This document shows, piece by piece, positions 44,661 through 56,800 of a stretch of 64,000 nucleotides of DNA. The notes beneath the pieces were generated by a model. That model worked only from the letters and a program-made list of their open reading frames with translations, was not told the origin of the DNA and ran no database searches. The DNA is from Balanoglossus misakiensis (taxonomy: Eukaryota; Hemichordata). Positions within the stretch are counted from its first letter, which is position 1. Every line of letters starts with the position of its first letter. The translations under genes were made by a program, and so were the position numbers. The stretch lies in contig CM082583.2 in NCBI GenBank assembly GCA_040954595.2, positions 5,084,001 through 5,148,000 of the forward strand, read 5' to 3'.

Positions 44661-45359
44661 TATATCAGTGGGTCCAAACTTCTACAAATTATCCCACCAA
44701 ACCAATCTGTGAGGATGCTTGCTCATCGTGTAAAACTATTCCAATAGACACCCCCGCAAAATATCCACGCGTAAAAAGCTATTTAACATGCTTTATTACT
44801 TTTGTTGCTCATTGTATTGGTGTTGATGTTCTCCCTGTTCTGCATTGCTGCTGCCCACAGTAGCATATTTTCTATTGTACTATTTGACTTGAAACACAAA
44901 ATAAGCAAACAGAGGTATGAAAGTAAACAAACATAGTTATAGGGGACGTCACTTCCGGTGTTAGTGCCGATCTATTATTCCCCATGATGCAGAGGCATAC
45001 ACCGACCATCACCGAAAACATCTTTTCAGTGAGAGTGATGAATTTCCCCCAAGGAAATCGTATCAACACGATGACGGTGTTTTTTTTCGATTAGCCATGA
45101 ATATATTTCGTTACCAATTTGTTTGTTTGTTTGTCGTTTAGTTGAAGCGAAAACTCCACGCTGTCTTCAGAAACTCGCAGGTGATGAAAATGGGAACGGT
45201 AAGGTCCGCAATAAGATTTCTAACTTTTACCTGACAAAGCCCGTGGATTTATTTGCAGCAAAACAAACTAAAATCGGAGGATTTAAAAAATATACTAGTA
45301 ACCGAGACAATTTGATTGGGTCATCAGCGCCTTCTTAATGGGAGAGGGTTTGTCAGCTG

Positions 45360-45379
45360 AGGTCACGTCGTCATGACCT
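45360..45379 (+). promoter_or_regulatory. Inverted pair of perfect AGGTCA half-sites, spacer 8
   Basis: AGGTCA (45360-45365) and TGACCT (45374-45379) with cgtcgtca between. Both halves are consensus nuclear-receptor half-sites; wide inverted repeats are tolerated by COUP-TF dimers. About 15 kb downstream of the gene. Confidence 0.38.
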
Positions 45380-45889
45380 GGTCGTGTTCGGTACAGTGCC
45401 CCGATCCCGATAATACCGGGCCAAAACAACCGGCTTGCGCGAACACTGGTGGCGAGCATATTGACACACCCGCCACGGATCTGCATATAGTAAGGCTTCA
45501 TTTCCCCGCGTATTGAGACATTATCGGTAGATTGGTGCCCCTCCTTTCCCCGATCTCAGTCGCGGATACACTTGGGCACCGGAGCAGAAAGTTTACTGGA
45601 GAGTAACCAACCAGTTCTCCATGATGGGATTTCTTCCCATCTTCTCGGGACCAGCGGCCGTGATGAATCGAGTTTTGTTTTTTTCTCTTTTGCAATGCGA
45701 ATGGTATAAGTTCGTCTCCCCCTCGACGTCGGTGCGCTTGGAGTAATGTCTATCACGGCAGTTTCCAAAGAAATATTAATGTTTGAAAACCTGTCATATA
45801 CAGTTAAATTTCACCATAGGAGTTAAACTGTCTTGTCTGGTGACTGCACCGTGTAGAGAGTACGTTGGCGGTTTCAGTTAAGAGCGAAC

Positions 45890-45917
45890 GAGAGGGGGGA
45901 GAGGGGGGGGGAGGGGA
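45890..45917 (+). repeat. Purine-only G/A tract
   Basis: Runs of 4-8 G separated by single A or AGA on the + strand; mirror-like homopurine sequence that could form triplex or G-quadruplex DNA. Confidence 0.75.
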
Positions 45918-48900
45918 TCGTGTAACGTGCTTGCCTCACTTAACCCAGCACACAGGGAAACTTTTTCGGGGGTGACGGAGTGCTCGCTGAAACTTCAGAC
46001 CCGTAAACAAGGGACGTCTGAACCAATGTAAGCAGAGCTTTTACACACAAAGGGCACGCATGCCCTTTCTGATGTATACAGCACCAGTGCTCTGAAACGT
46101 ATGTCTAACCTCGTGACCCGCGTTTAGAACTTTTTTATTCCCTGTCTCGTTCAATAAAGGTGGGGTGGCGTATGAAAGGCACCGGGGTGCGCGCTCGTCG
46201 ACCCTGACATTATTTTCTCTCTCTCTCTCTCGTTGTCTCGAGTGTAAAATCTTTATCATCACGGAAACCCACTGACGTAATTCACTCAGGAAATCTGAAG
46301 TTTGCAAAAAAATGCGCATTCTGTGCATACAAGTGCCTGGTCTGTGGACGACCCCGTTTTTCCCGCTTTCTTTGGCTCTTAAAATGTGACTCGTCTTCTC
46401 TCTGGCGCGCTTTCAGTGATGGATGGATGTGGACGACCCAGCCACGGCTCTGAACCGAAGGCCAGCATGAGATACTTCCCTTGGGGGGAGCAAAGTCTCG
46501 GCGCTTCATTTTCGCGGCGTATTCATGCACGGACGCCATTTAAAAAAAAACCCCACCGAAATATAAAATCATAAAATTACTTCCATTCGCAAGCGCCATC
46601 GTATCTTCCATGACAATGGATTTGAAACTAATCTAAATGTTAAAAGTCTTTTGTGCGCGCTACCAAAGAAGTAGTCAAAAGAATGCGATATTCGACGGTA
46701 TCTGCATCCACTTATGATGTTTTCATGTAGATTTACGAGTAACTGTGATATGCCGTGATTTTACATTTTTTCTGAAAATCATTAAAGCGAAATTCGACCA
46801 CTTTTCAAATATTTGGTCAAATTATCGGGATTTGAACGACACCACACTTTCTCTTCAAAGTCGGTGATCTCTGAGCCTTAAAACAAGGTTGGCGAGGCGA
46901 CGTCGTCTCGCTTGTATATCAGATCACTGCAGGTATAACCGTTGAAACTAACGGAAAGTACAGACACCCATTGATGTCAAACCAACAAGGGATTGAACAA
47001 GCAGGAGGAACAAAACTGTTCAAACACAGCTCGTCAAACAGAGTGGGGAACTGGAGTGTGGCTGACAACAAACACCGAACCGTCCCCTTATTTGAGTTCC
47101 CAGCCCCAGCCCGATCTTGTTGACTGCACTAACTAAACGGGCTCTCGCTCCGATTTCTCCCCCATTGTGCGCGCATGCACTGTGCGAGGTGCAGTAGAGA
47201 ACCTCCCAAGCGATTCGCTGCGGTTTGGCTAAATGAAATATTATTCACATGGCAGATAAAAAATAACAAAAAGTAGTTTATGCGCCATCCAGCGTAGAGT
47301 GCTTGCGCCGTATCTGCGCTGAGATACCATCTCCCAGTTCAGTGTACATCTCCCGATAACGTTTGGAAATCTCATACATGCAGGCATGCAGAGGCGCATG
47401 GGTTTGTGCGATACCCGCTTACCGGGGATATTAATAATATACAACCTTATTCATTTTCCGGTATATGTGCGAGATAAAATTCATATCGCGACGTATATTG
47501 CCATTGTAGTGTGAGATATGAGTTTATGTGATTCGTGGAATGATATATCGTTGCGTCGGTCAAAGCAGACACGGAGCGTTCAGCTCCGAGCGAGACCTTT
47601 ACTTGCGTCTGACAATGATGTATCGGGCAGGTTTACTCGCGTTAGTCAACAATATTTATTTACATCTCTGGTCAAACTCCATTTTTCATCCGATGCGCGC
47701 CTACCTCCGTATCCTCCTCGCGCCTCTGTTTACAGAGTATTTGATGAAATGCAGCCATACCCGCTGAATCATCTTCGATTCCAACGGAAAGACATATCAT
47801 CCACTCAGGCTGATGTGTAGCTGCAGTAATTACAGGAGATGAAAAATCCGAAATAAACGCGCGCGTCGTCACCTAGTTATTTTCAAATTCAAAGCAAGAG
47901 ACGAAAAAACAAATGAAACAGAAATCAGACAAGGTGAGAGTTGCCCAACCTTTCGTGACACACAGTGATAGTTCTGTTGTGTCAGCGTAGTGTCAAGTTA
48001 CTCTGGCCTTCATTATTGTACCCCCAACGACATACGAGGAGAAGCCTATAGGTTTACCCGGGTTGGCCAAGAAAACACAGAAACCAGACAAATTTCTGTG
48101 AATTATCCCTCGCGTCTGTTCGTTAGGAGCGCACGCCGAGAGAAACGACGATGTCATATTGGTGGAAATATTGCAAAGTAAGCCCCAGCTGGTTGCTAAT
48201 TTTTCGCTATTTGCCGAAGTTTTAAGCCGTCACTGTCAGGCGGACTTTGCTAAGCTATCGGCACGACGCGCCCAGAAGATTACATCTTCATTAGTGACAC
48301 TTTTCGACATTATTCCACGCAGATAAACTGGCACTGAAATTTCACAGTGTTTCTTTGCGTCCCTTCACGCCCCCTCCAAAGATCATGTAAAGCACCGGAG
48401 TCACAGAGGGTGCATTCCTTTCTGTTTAGCCATGTTGTCTTGCATTTTTTACCCATCATTGCCTACATTTTGAATCAACTATGCCTATGTTTTTCGGTTT
48501 CTCAAATCGAAACATCAGTGTTCCTATTTTAAGGATAGTTTCCACCGCGCGTCAGGGTCGCTCGACAGACATGAGTGGACCCGCGTGTGATTTGTTTTGT
48601 CACCCGGTCTCGCCAAATTAATGAAAGCATGTCGTTATGGATTATGGCAGTAATGATTAACAAACAGGAAAGACTGGCTAAAACAAATCAAGGAACACGA
48701 CCGAACTCTCGCGAGAACCTATAAAATGATCAAAGCTCAAGCCAAATAACATTCCACTTGGTTAAATAGTGTGAATCAGGGTAATTTGTTGAGATTATCT
48801 GCCGCAACCCCCCCCCCCCGCGCAATGCTCAAACAGTCTCCTTAATTCACAAATCCTTTTGTTTTAATAGTTGAACAATGAAATATTATTTCATAAGTCC

Positions 48901-50893
48901 GATCAGAGAATGAAAATCTTTGAATTCCCAGGTACCCCTGTTAAATAGCAATAATTAAAGCCATCTTCGATTAGGCCTAGGTCTCTAATGGTAAGGCGTG
49001 CCAGTCACTGAAAAGTCAGTCATATTCAAAGAAACCGTAATTTATTGGACGAAGAAGCACCGTGGAATCAGTCTTCAAACGGCGGTTATCGTTTGAAAAG
49101 AAATTAAAATATTAGGCAGTTTGCGGTAAAAGTAATACATTTGTATCGCATTAAGAACGACATTGAAATAACAACGAAAAGCAAACATGTTATAGAAAAT
49201 GAAGGAACGAGAAAAAAAGTCATGTTGACAAAGTGACTGTCACAGTATATTTTTTCCCATTTCTAAAGTCGCTATGAAGAATCGGCACTGATCGAACACG
49301 TATGTTACCAATTAGTGGCAACTTATGGGCTCTTGTTCTATTATGATCTGCCGGAAAGTAACTCTAATTGGAGATTGCCACATTTCGTCGAGTAGAAACT
49401 ATACCTAAACTTTGTTTTCGAAAAAAAAATAATAATTGGCTCTTTTCGCAGACGTCTCAGTTCAGCGAATGACTGCAAATAGAAGTGAGTGTATTTTCTG
49501 TGAGTGATTCGAGTTCTTTGAAAAGCATTGTGTTGTACGGAGCCGCTAGAAGTGTGGAACTGCATATTTACTGAGATCGCCATTTTGATGTTTTCTTGGG
49601 GAGACAAATCAAGTTGATATGGTGAGCCCCGGCACTAGACACGACAGCAGCACCGATGACGTCATTCCCCTTATCTTCACAAAGGGAAGAGGCGTAGTTC
49701 GAGTCGTAGGAAATGAGAATTGTAAGGAAGCCCCGCTAAAGTGTGAAATTAGTCATCGAAGCAGGGCAGCTCGGTCAGTACATTGCTTTAGAAAATGTGT
49801 GGCTATGTCCGCCAGACTCGGAAAATTTTCTTTAATTCGCCAAGAGCTCTGATTACTTAATCCGTATCGTGTTGGGAGATCGCATGTCGCTAGGTAGCCC
49901 GTGCTATGCACGCCGACGATGCAGATGAACAGGGCGGCAAATGAAAAATTCAACGCAATTTCCCGCGGCAGACTTGCCGTGATTATTTTGTGGGGCTTGG
50001 CTTACGTTTCGTGGAGGGGGCGGTGGAGGGTCGTCTCGCTGCTTTAGCACACTTCATGGGGGGGGGGGGGGATGAAATTCGAAGCGACCGGCGGAGTTTC
50101 ACCTGCTTAAAATACAGATCTTCATCACTCCTTAGACGGTGACTGATTAAAGCTGGAGAAGAAGAAAAAGGAAAAGAAACCAATCTCCCTCACCCGAGAC
50201 AAATCTTGCCACCGCCACGAGCTCAGCGCACGTAAAGGAGAAGGACGATTTTAAATATTCATCAGTTAATTTGATCCCATCATTTATTTTGATGCAGTTA
50301 CATTAACGGCGGGAATTTACACATTTCCGGTGAGAATGTTTCCATTTGGGTTCGCATGCGAAACCTAAAAAAGACTGAACGTCCAGCAACAGGACTTATA
50401 GTAGGGCTGGAAATGACGGGTCGTGATAGAGATGAGACGAAAACAAATAGTGCCTTCGGGGAGAATACGAACGTAGTCTTTACAGAATGTTTGAAGAAGA
50501 AATAACACGCGGCAAGAAATGGAAAGTTTATACTCGTCGTCAATATGTGATCACGGATGCTGAACGGGTTTTTCGAAACGTGACGGTGATCACGTGATCT
50601 TTGATTAACGTCTGTCTCTGACTTGAAGAATATGAGATTCCCGGCATGCAACACGAGACCAGGCAGAGTAGTCATCGTGATGGCCACGACAAAAAAAAGC
50701 GTAGACAGGAACACCTGGAAATGACACCAGATCCGTAACGTGTTGTGCGTTCTACAGAATGCGTACAGAAAACGTTCTTCAAAAAGCTCCACTTTATGTG
50801 TAGGCACGTGAGTGTGGAGTACAGTGCAAAACAACAAACAAAAAAACAAACAAAAAATCTTCAATATCTGAATTTAATGAGCTACTATTTTGT

Positions 50894-53800
50894 ACAATTT
50901 TTCGACTTTGCGAAACTTCAAAATTTCTTCATTTTTTGATAAAAATCATGGGTTATAGCTCATGAAAATAATCCAAAAATGACAATTTTTCGACTTTGCG
51001 AAACTTCAAAATTTCTTCATTTTTTGATAAAAATCATGGGTTATAGCTCATGAAAATCATCCAAAAATGACAATTTTTCGACTTTGCGAAACTTCAAAAT
51101 TTCTTCATTTTTTGATAAAAATCATGGGTTATAGCTCATGAAAATCATCCAAAAATGACAATTTTTCGACTTTGCGAAACTTCAAAATTTCTTCATTTTT
51201 TGATAAAAATCATGGGTTATAGCTCATGAAAATCATCCAAAAATGACAATTTTTCGACTTTGCGAAACTTCAAAATTTCTCCATTTTTTGATAAAAATCA
51301 TGGGTTATAGCTCATGAAAATCATCCAAAAATGACAATTTTTCGACTTAGCGAAACTTCAAAATTTCTCCATTTTTTGATAAAAATCATGGGTTATAGCT
51401 CATGAAAATCATCCAAAAATGACAATTTTTCGACTTTGCGAAACTTCAAAATTTCTTCATTTTTTGATAAAAATCATGGGTTATAGCTCATGAAAATCAT
51501 CCAAAAATGACAATTTTTCGACTTTGCGAAACTTCAAAATTTCTTCATTTTTTGATAAAAATCATGGGTTATAGCTCATGAAAATCATCCAAAAATGACA
51601 ATTTTTCGACTTTGCGAAACATCAAAATTTCTTCATTTTTTGATAAAAATCATGGGTTATAGCTCATGAAAATCATCCAAAAATGACAATTTTTCGACTT
51701 TGCGAAACTTTAAAGTTTCCTCATTTTTTGATAAAAATCATGGGTTATAGCTCATGAAAATCATCCAAAAATGACAATTTTTCGACTTTGCGAAACTTCA
51801 AAATTTCTTCATTTTTTGATAAAAATCATGGGTTATAGCTCATGAAAATCATCCAAAAATGACAATTTTTCGACTTTGCGAAACTTCAAAATTTCTTCAT
51901 TTTTTGATAAAAATCATGGGTTATAGCTCATGAAAATCATCCAAAAATGACAATTTTTCGACTTTGCGAAACTTCAAAATTTCTTCATTTTTTGATAAAA
52001 ATCATGGGTTATAGCTCATGAAAATCATCCAAAAATGACAATTTTTCGACTTTGCGAAACTTCAAAATTTCTTCATTTTTTGATAAAAATCATGGGTTAT
52101 AGCTCATGAAAATCATCCAAAAATGACAATTTTTCGACTTTGCGAAACTTCAAAATTTCTTCATTTTTTGATAAAAATCATGGGTTATAGCTCATGAAAA
52201 TCATCCAAAAATGACAATTTTTCGACTTTGCGAAACATCAAAATTTCTTCATTTTTTGATAAAAATCATGGGTTATAGCTCATGAAAATCATCCAAAAAT
52301 GACAATTTTTCGACTTTGCGAAACTTTAAAGTTTCCTCATTTTTTGATAAAAATCATGGGTTATAGCTCATGAAAATCATCCAAAAATGACAATTTTTCG
52401 ACTTTGCGAAACTTCAAAATTTCTTCATTTTTTGATAAAAATCATGGGTTATAGCTCATGAAAATCATCCAAAAATGACAATTTTTCGACTTTGCGAAAC
52501 TTCAAAATTTCTTCATTTTTTGATAAAAATCATGGGTTATAGCTCATGAAAATCATCCAAAAATGACAATTTTTCGACTTTGCGAAACTTCAAAATTTCT
52601 TCATTTTTTGATAAAAATCATGGGTTATAGCTCATGAAAATCATCCAAAAATGAGAATTTTTCGACTTTGCGAAACTTCAAAATTTCTTCATTTTTTGAT
52701 AAAAATCATGGGTTATAGCTCATGAAAATCATCCAAAAATGAGAATTTTTCGACTTTGCGAAACTTCAAAATTTCTTCATTTTTGATAAAAATCATGGGT
52801 TATAGCTCATGAAAATCATCCAAAAATGAGAATTTTTCGACTTTGCGAAACTTCAAAATTTCTTCATTTTTTGATAAAAATCATGGGTTATAGCTCATGA
52901 AAATCATCCAAAAATGACAATTTTTCGACTTTGCGAAACTTCAAAATTTCTTCATTTTTTGATAAAAATCATGGGTTATAGCTCATGAAAATCATCCAAA
53001 AATGACAATTTTTCGACTTTGCGAAACTTCAAAATTTCTTCATTTTTTGATAAAAATCATGGGTTATAGCTCATGAAAATCATCCAAAAATGACAATTTT
53101 TCGACTTTGCGAAACATCAAAATTTCTTCATTTTTGATAAAAATCATGGGTTATAGCTCATGAAAATCATCCAAAAATGACAATTTTTCGACTTTGCGAA
53201 ACATCAAAATTTCTTCATTTTTTGATAAAAATCATGGGTTATAGCTCATGAAAATCATCCAAAAATGACAATATTTCGACTTTGCGAAACATCAAAATTT
53301 CTTCATTTTTTGATAAAAATCATGGGTTATAGCTCATGAAAATCATCCAAAAATGACAAAATTTCGACTTTGCGAAACATCAAAATTTCTTCATTTTTTG
53401 ATAAAAATCATGGGTTATAGCTCATGAAAATCATCCAAAAATGACAATTTTTCGACTTTGCGAAACATCAAAATTTCTTCATTTTTTGATAAAAATCATG
53501 GGTTATAGCTCATGAAAATCATCCAAAAATGACAATTTTTCGACTTTGCGAAACATCAAAATTTCTTCAATTTTTGATAAAAATCATGGGTTATAGCTCA
53601 TGAAAATCATCCAAAAATGACAATTTTTCGACTTTGCGAAACATCAAAATTTCTTCAATTTTTGATAAAAATCATGGGTTATAGCTCATGAAAATCATCC
53701 AAAAATGACAATTTTTCGACTTTGCGAAACATCAAAATTTCTTCAATTTTTGATAAAAATCATGGGTTATAGCTCATGAAAATCATCCAAAAATGACAAT

Positions 53801-56800
53801 TTTTCGACTTTGCGAAACATCAAAATTTCTTCAATTTTTGATAAAAATCATGGGTTATAGCTCATGAAAATCATCCAAAAATGACAATTTTTCGACTTTG
53901 CGAAACTTCAAAATTTCTTCAATTTTTGATAAAAATCATGGGTTATAGCTCATGAAAATCATCCAAAAATGACAATTTTTCGACTTTGCGAAACTTCAAA
54001 ATTTCTTCATTTTTTGATAAAAATCATGGGTTATAGCTCATGAAAATCATCCAAAAATGACAATTTTTCGACTTTGCGAAACTTCAAAATTTCTTCATTT
54101 TTTTGATAAAAATCATGGGTTATAGCTCATGAAAATCATCCAAAAATGACAATTTTTCGACTTTGCGAAACATCAAAATTTCTTCATTTTTTGATTAAAA
54201 TCATGGGTTATAGCTCATGAAAATCATCCAAAAATGACAATTTTTCGACTTTGCGAAACTTCAAAATTTCTTCATTTTTTGATAAAAATCATGGGTTATA
54301 GCTCATGAAAATCATCCAAAAATGACAATTTTTCGACTTTGCGAAACTTCAAAATTTCTTCATTTTTTGATAAAAATCATGGGTTATAGCTCATGAAAAT
54401 CATCCAAAAATGACAATTTTTCGACTTTGCGAAACTTCAAAATTTCTTCATTTTTTGATAAAAATCATGGGTTATAGCTCATGAAAATCATCCAAAAATG
54501 ACAATTTTTCGACTTTGCGAAACATCAAAATTTCTTCATTTTTTGATAAAAATCATGGGTTATAGCTCATGAAAATCATCCAAAAATGACAATTTTTCGA
54601 CTTTGCGAAACATCAAAATTTCTTCATTTTTTGATAAAAATCATGGGTTATAGCTCATGAAAATCATCCAAAAATGACAATTTTTCGACTTTGCGAAACT
54701 TCAAAATTTCTTCATTTTTTGATAAAAATCATGGGTTATAGCTCATGAAAATCATCCAAAAATGACAATTTTTCGACTTTGCGAAACTTCAAAATTTCTT
54801 CATTTTTTGATAAAAATCATGGGTTATAGCTCATTAAAATCATCCAAAAATGACAATTGTTCGACTTTGCGAAACTTCAAAATTTCTTCATTTTTTGATA
54901 AAAATCATGGGTTATAGCTCATGAAAATCATCCAAAAATGAGAATTTTTCGACTTTGCGAAACTTCAAAATTTCTTCATTTTTTGATAAAAATCATGGGT
55001 TATAGCTCATGAAAATCATCCAAAAATGAGAATTTTTCGACTTTGCGAAACTTCAAAATTTCTTCATTTTTTGATAAAAATCATGGGTTATAGCTCATGA
55101 AAATCATCCAAAAATGAGAATTTTTCGACTTTGCGAAACATCAAAATTTCTTCATTTTTTGGATAAAAATCATGGGTTATAGCTCATGAAAATCATCCAA
55201 AAATGACAATTTTTCGACTTTGCGAAACATCAAAATTTCTTCATTTTTTGATAAAAATCATGGGTTATAGCTCATGAAAATCATCCAAAAATGAGAATTT
55301 TTCGACTTTGCGAAACTTCAAATTTCTTCATTTTTTGATAAAAATCATGGGTTATAGCTCATGAAAATCATCCAAAAATGACATTTTTCGACTTTGCGAA
55401 ACTTCAAAATTTCTTCATTTTTTGATTAAAATCATGGGTTATAGCTCATGAAAATCATCCAAAAATGACAATTTTTCGACTTTGCGAAACTTCAAAATTT
55501 CTTCATTTTTTGATTAAAATCATGGGTTATAGCTCATGAAAATCATCCAAAAATGACAATTTTTCGACTTTGCGAAACTTCAAAATTTCTTCATTTTTTG
55601 ATTAAAATCATGGGTTATAGCTCATGAAAATCATCCAAAAATGACAATTTTTCGACTTTGCGAAACTTCAAAATTTCTTCATTTTTTGATTAAAATCATG
55701 GGTTATAGCTCATGAAAATCATCCAAAAATGACAATTTTTCGACTTTGCGAAACTTCAAAATTTCTTCATTTTTTGATAAAATCATGGGTTATAGCTCAT
55801 GAAAATCATCCAAAATGACAATTTTTCGACTTTGCGAAACTTCAAAATTTCTTCATTTTTTGATAAAAATCATGGGTTATAGCTCATGAAAATCATCCAA
55901 AAATGAGAATTTTTCGACTTTGCGAAACATCAAAATTTCTTCATTTTTTGATAAAAATCATGGGTTATAGCTCATGAAAATCATCCAAAAATGACAATTT
56001 TTCGACTTTGCGAAACATCAAAATTTCTTCATTTTTTGATAAAAATCATGGGTTATAGCTCATGAAAATCATCCAAAAATGACAATTTTTCGACTTTGCG
56101 AAACATCAAAATTTCTTCATTTTTTGATAAAAATCATGGGTTATAGCTCATGAAAATCATCCAAAAATGAGAATTTTTCGACTTTGCGAAACTTCAAAAT
56201 TTCTTCATTTTTTGATAAAAATCATGGGTTATAGCTCATGAAAATCATCCAAAAATGACAATTTTTCGACTTTGCGAAACTTCAAAATTTCTTCATTTTT
56301 TGATTAAAATCATGGGTTATAGCTCATGAAAATCATCCAAAAATGACAATTTTTCGACTTTGCGAAACTTCAAAATTTCTTCATTTTTTGATTAAAATCA
56401 TGGGTTATAGCTCATGAAAATCATCCAAAAATGACAATTTTTCGACTTTGCGAAACTTCAAAATTTCTTCATTTTTTGATTAAAAATCATGGGTTATAGC
56501 TCATGAAAATCATCCAAAAATGACAATTTTTCGACTTTGCGAAACTTCAAAATTTCTTCATTTTTTGATTAAAATCATGGGTTATAGCTCATGAAAATCA
56601 TCCAAAAATGACAATTTTTCGACTTTGCGAAACTTCAAAATTTCTTCATTTTTTGATTAAAATCATGGGTTATAGCTCATGAAAATCATCCAAAAATGAC
56701 AATTTTTCGACTTTGCGAAACTTCAAAATTTCTTCATTTTTTGATAAAAATCATGGGTTATAGCTCATGAAAATCATCCAAAAATGACAATTTTTCGACT

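Larger units (their letters stand above)
44661..50893. other. Downstream flank before the satellite, no gene recognised
   Basis: Contains the inverted AGGTCA pair (45360-45379), a purine-rich G block (45890-45917), a C run (48808-48819), a CRE palindrome (49657-49664), a 14-base G run (50058-50071) and the 12-bp palindrome TTCGCATGCGAA (50351-50362). The 188-codon minus frame at 50298-50864 opens with TTG in an A/C low-complexity tract and has only about 125 codons from its first ATG. Confidence 0.55.

Noticed and set aside
44429-44747. Frames encoding repeated YVCM or YIHT residues
   Set aside because: Translation of the (ACAT)n microsatellite.
50298-50864. 188-codon minus-strand frame beside the satellite
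   Set aside because: Opens with TTG in an A/C-rich low-complexity tract; about 125 codons from its first ATG and no domain.
50981-51068. CENP-B box in the satellite monomer (TTCG motif)
   Set aside because: Only the TTCG part fits; the required A and CGGG positions do not match in either orientation, so a centromeric role is not supported by motif.
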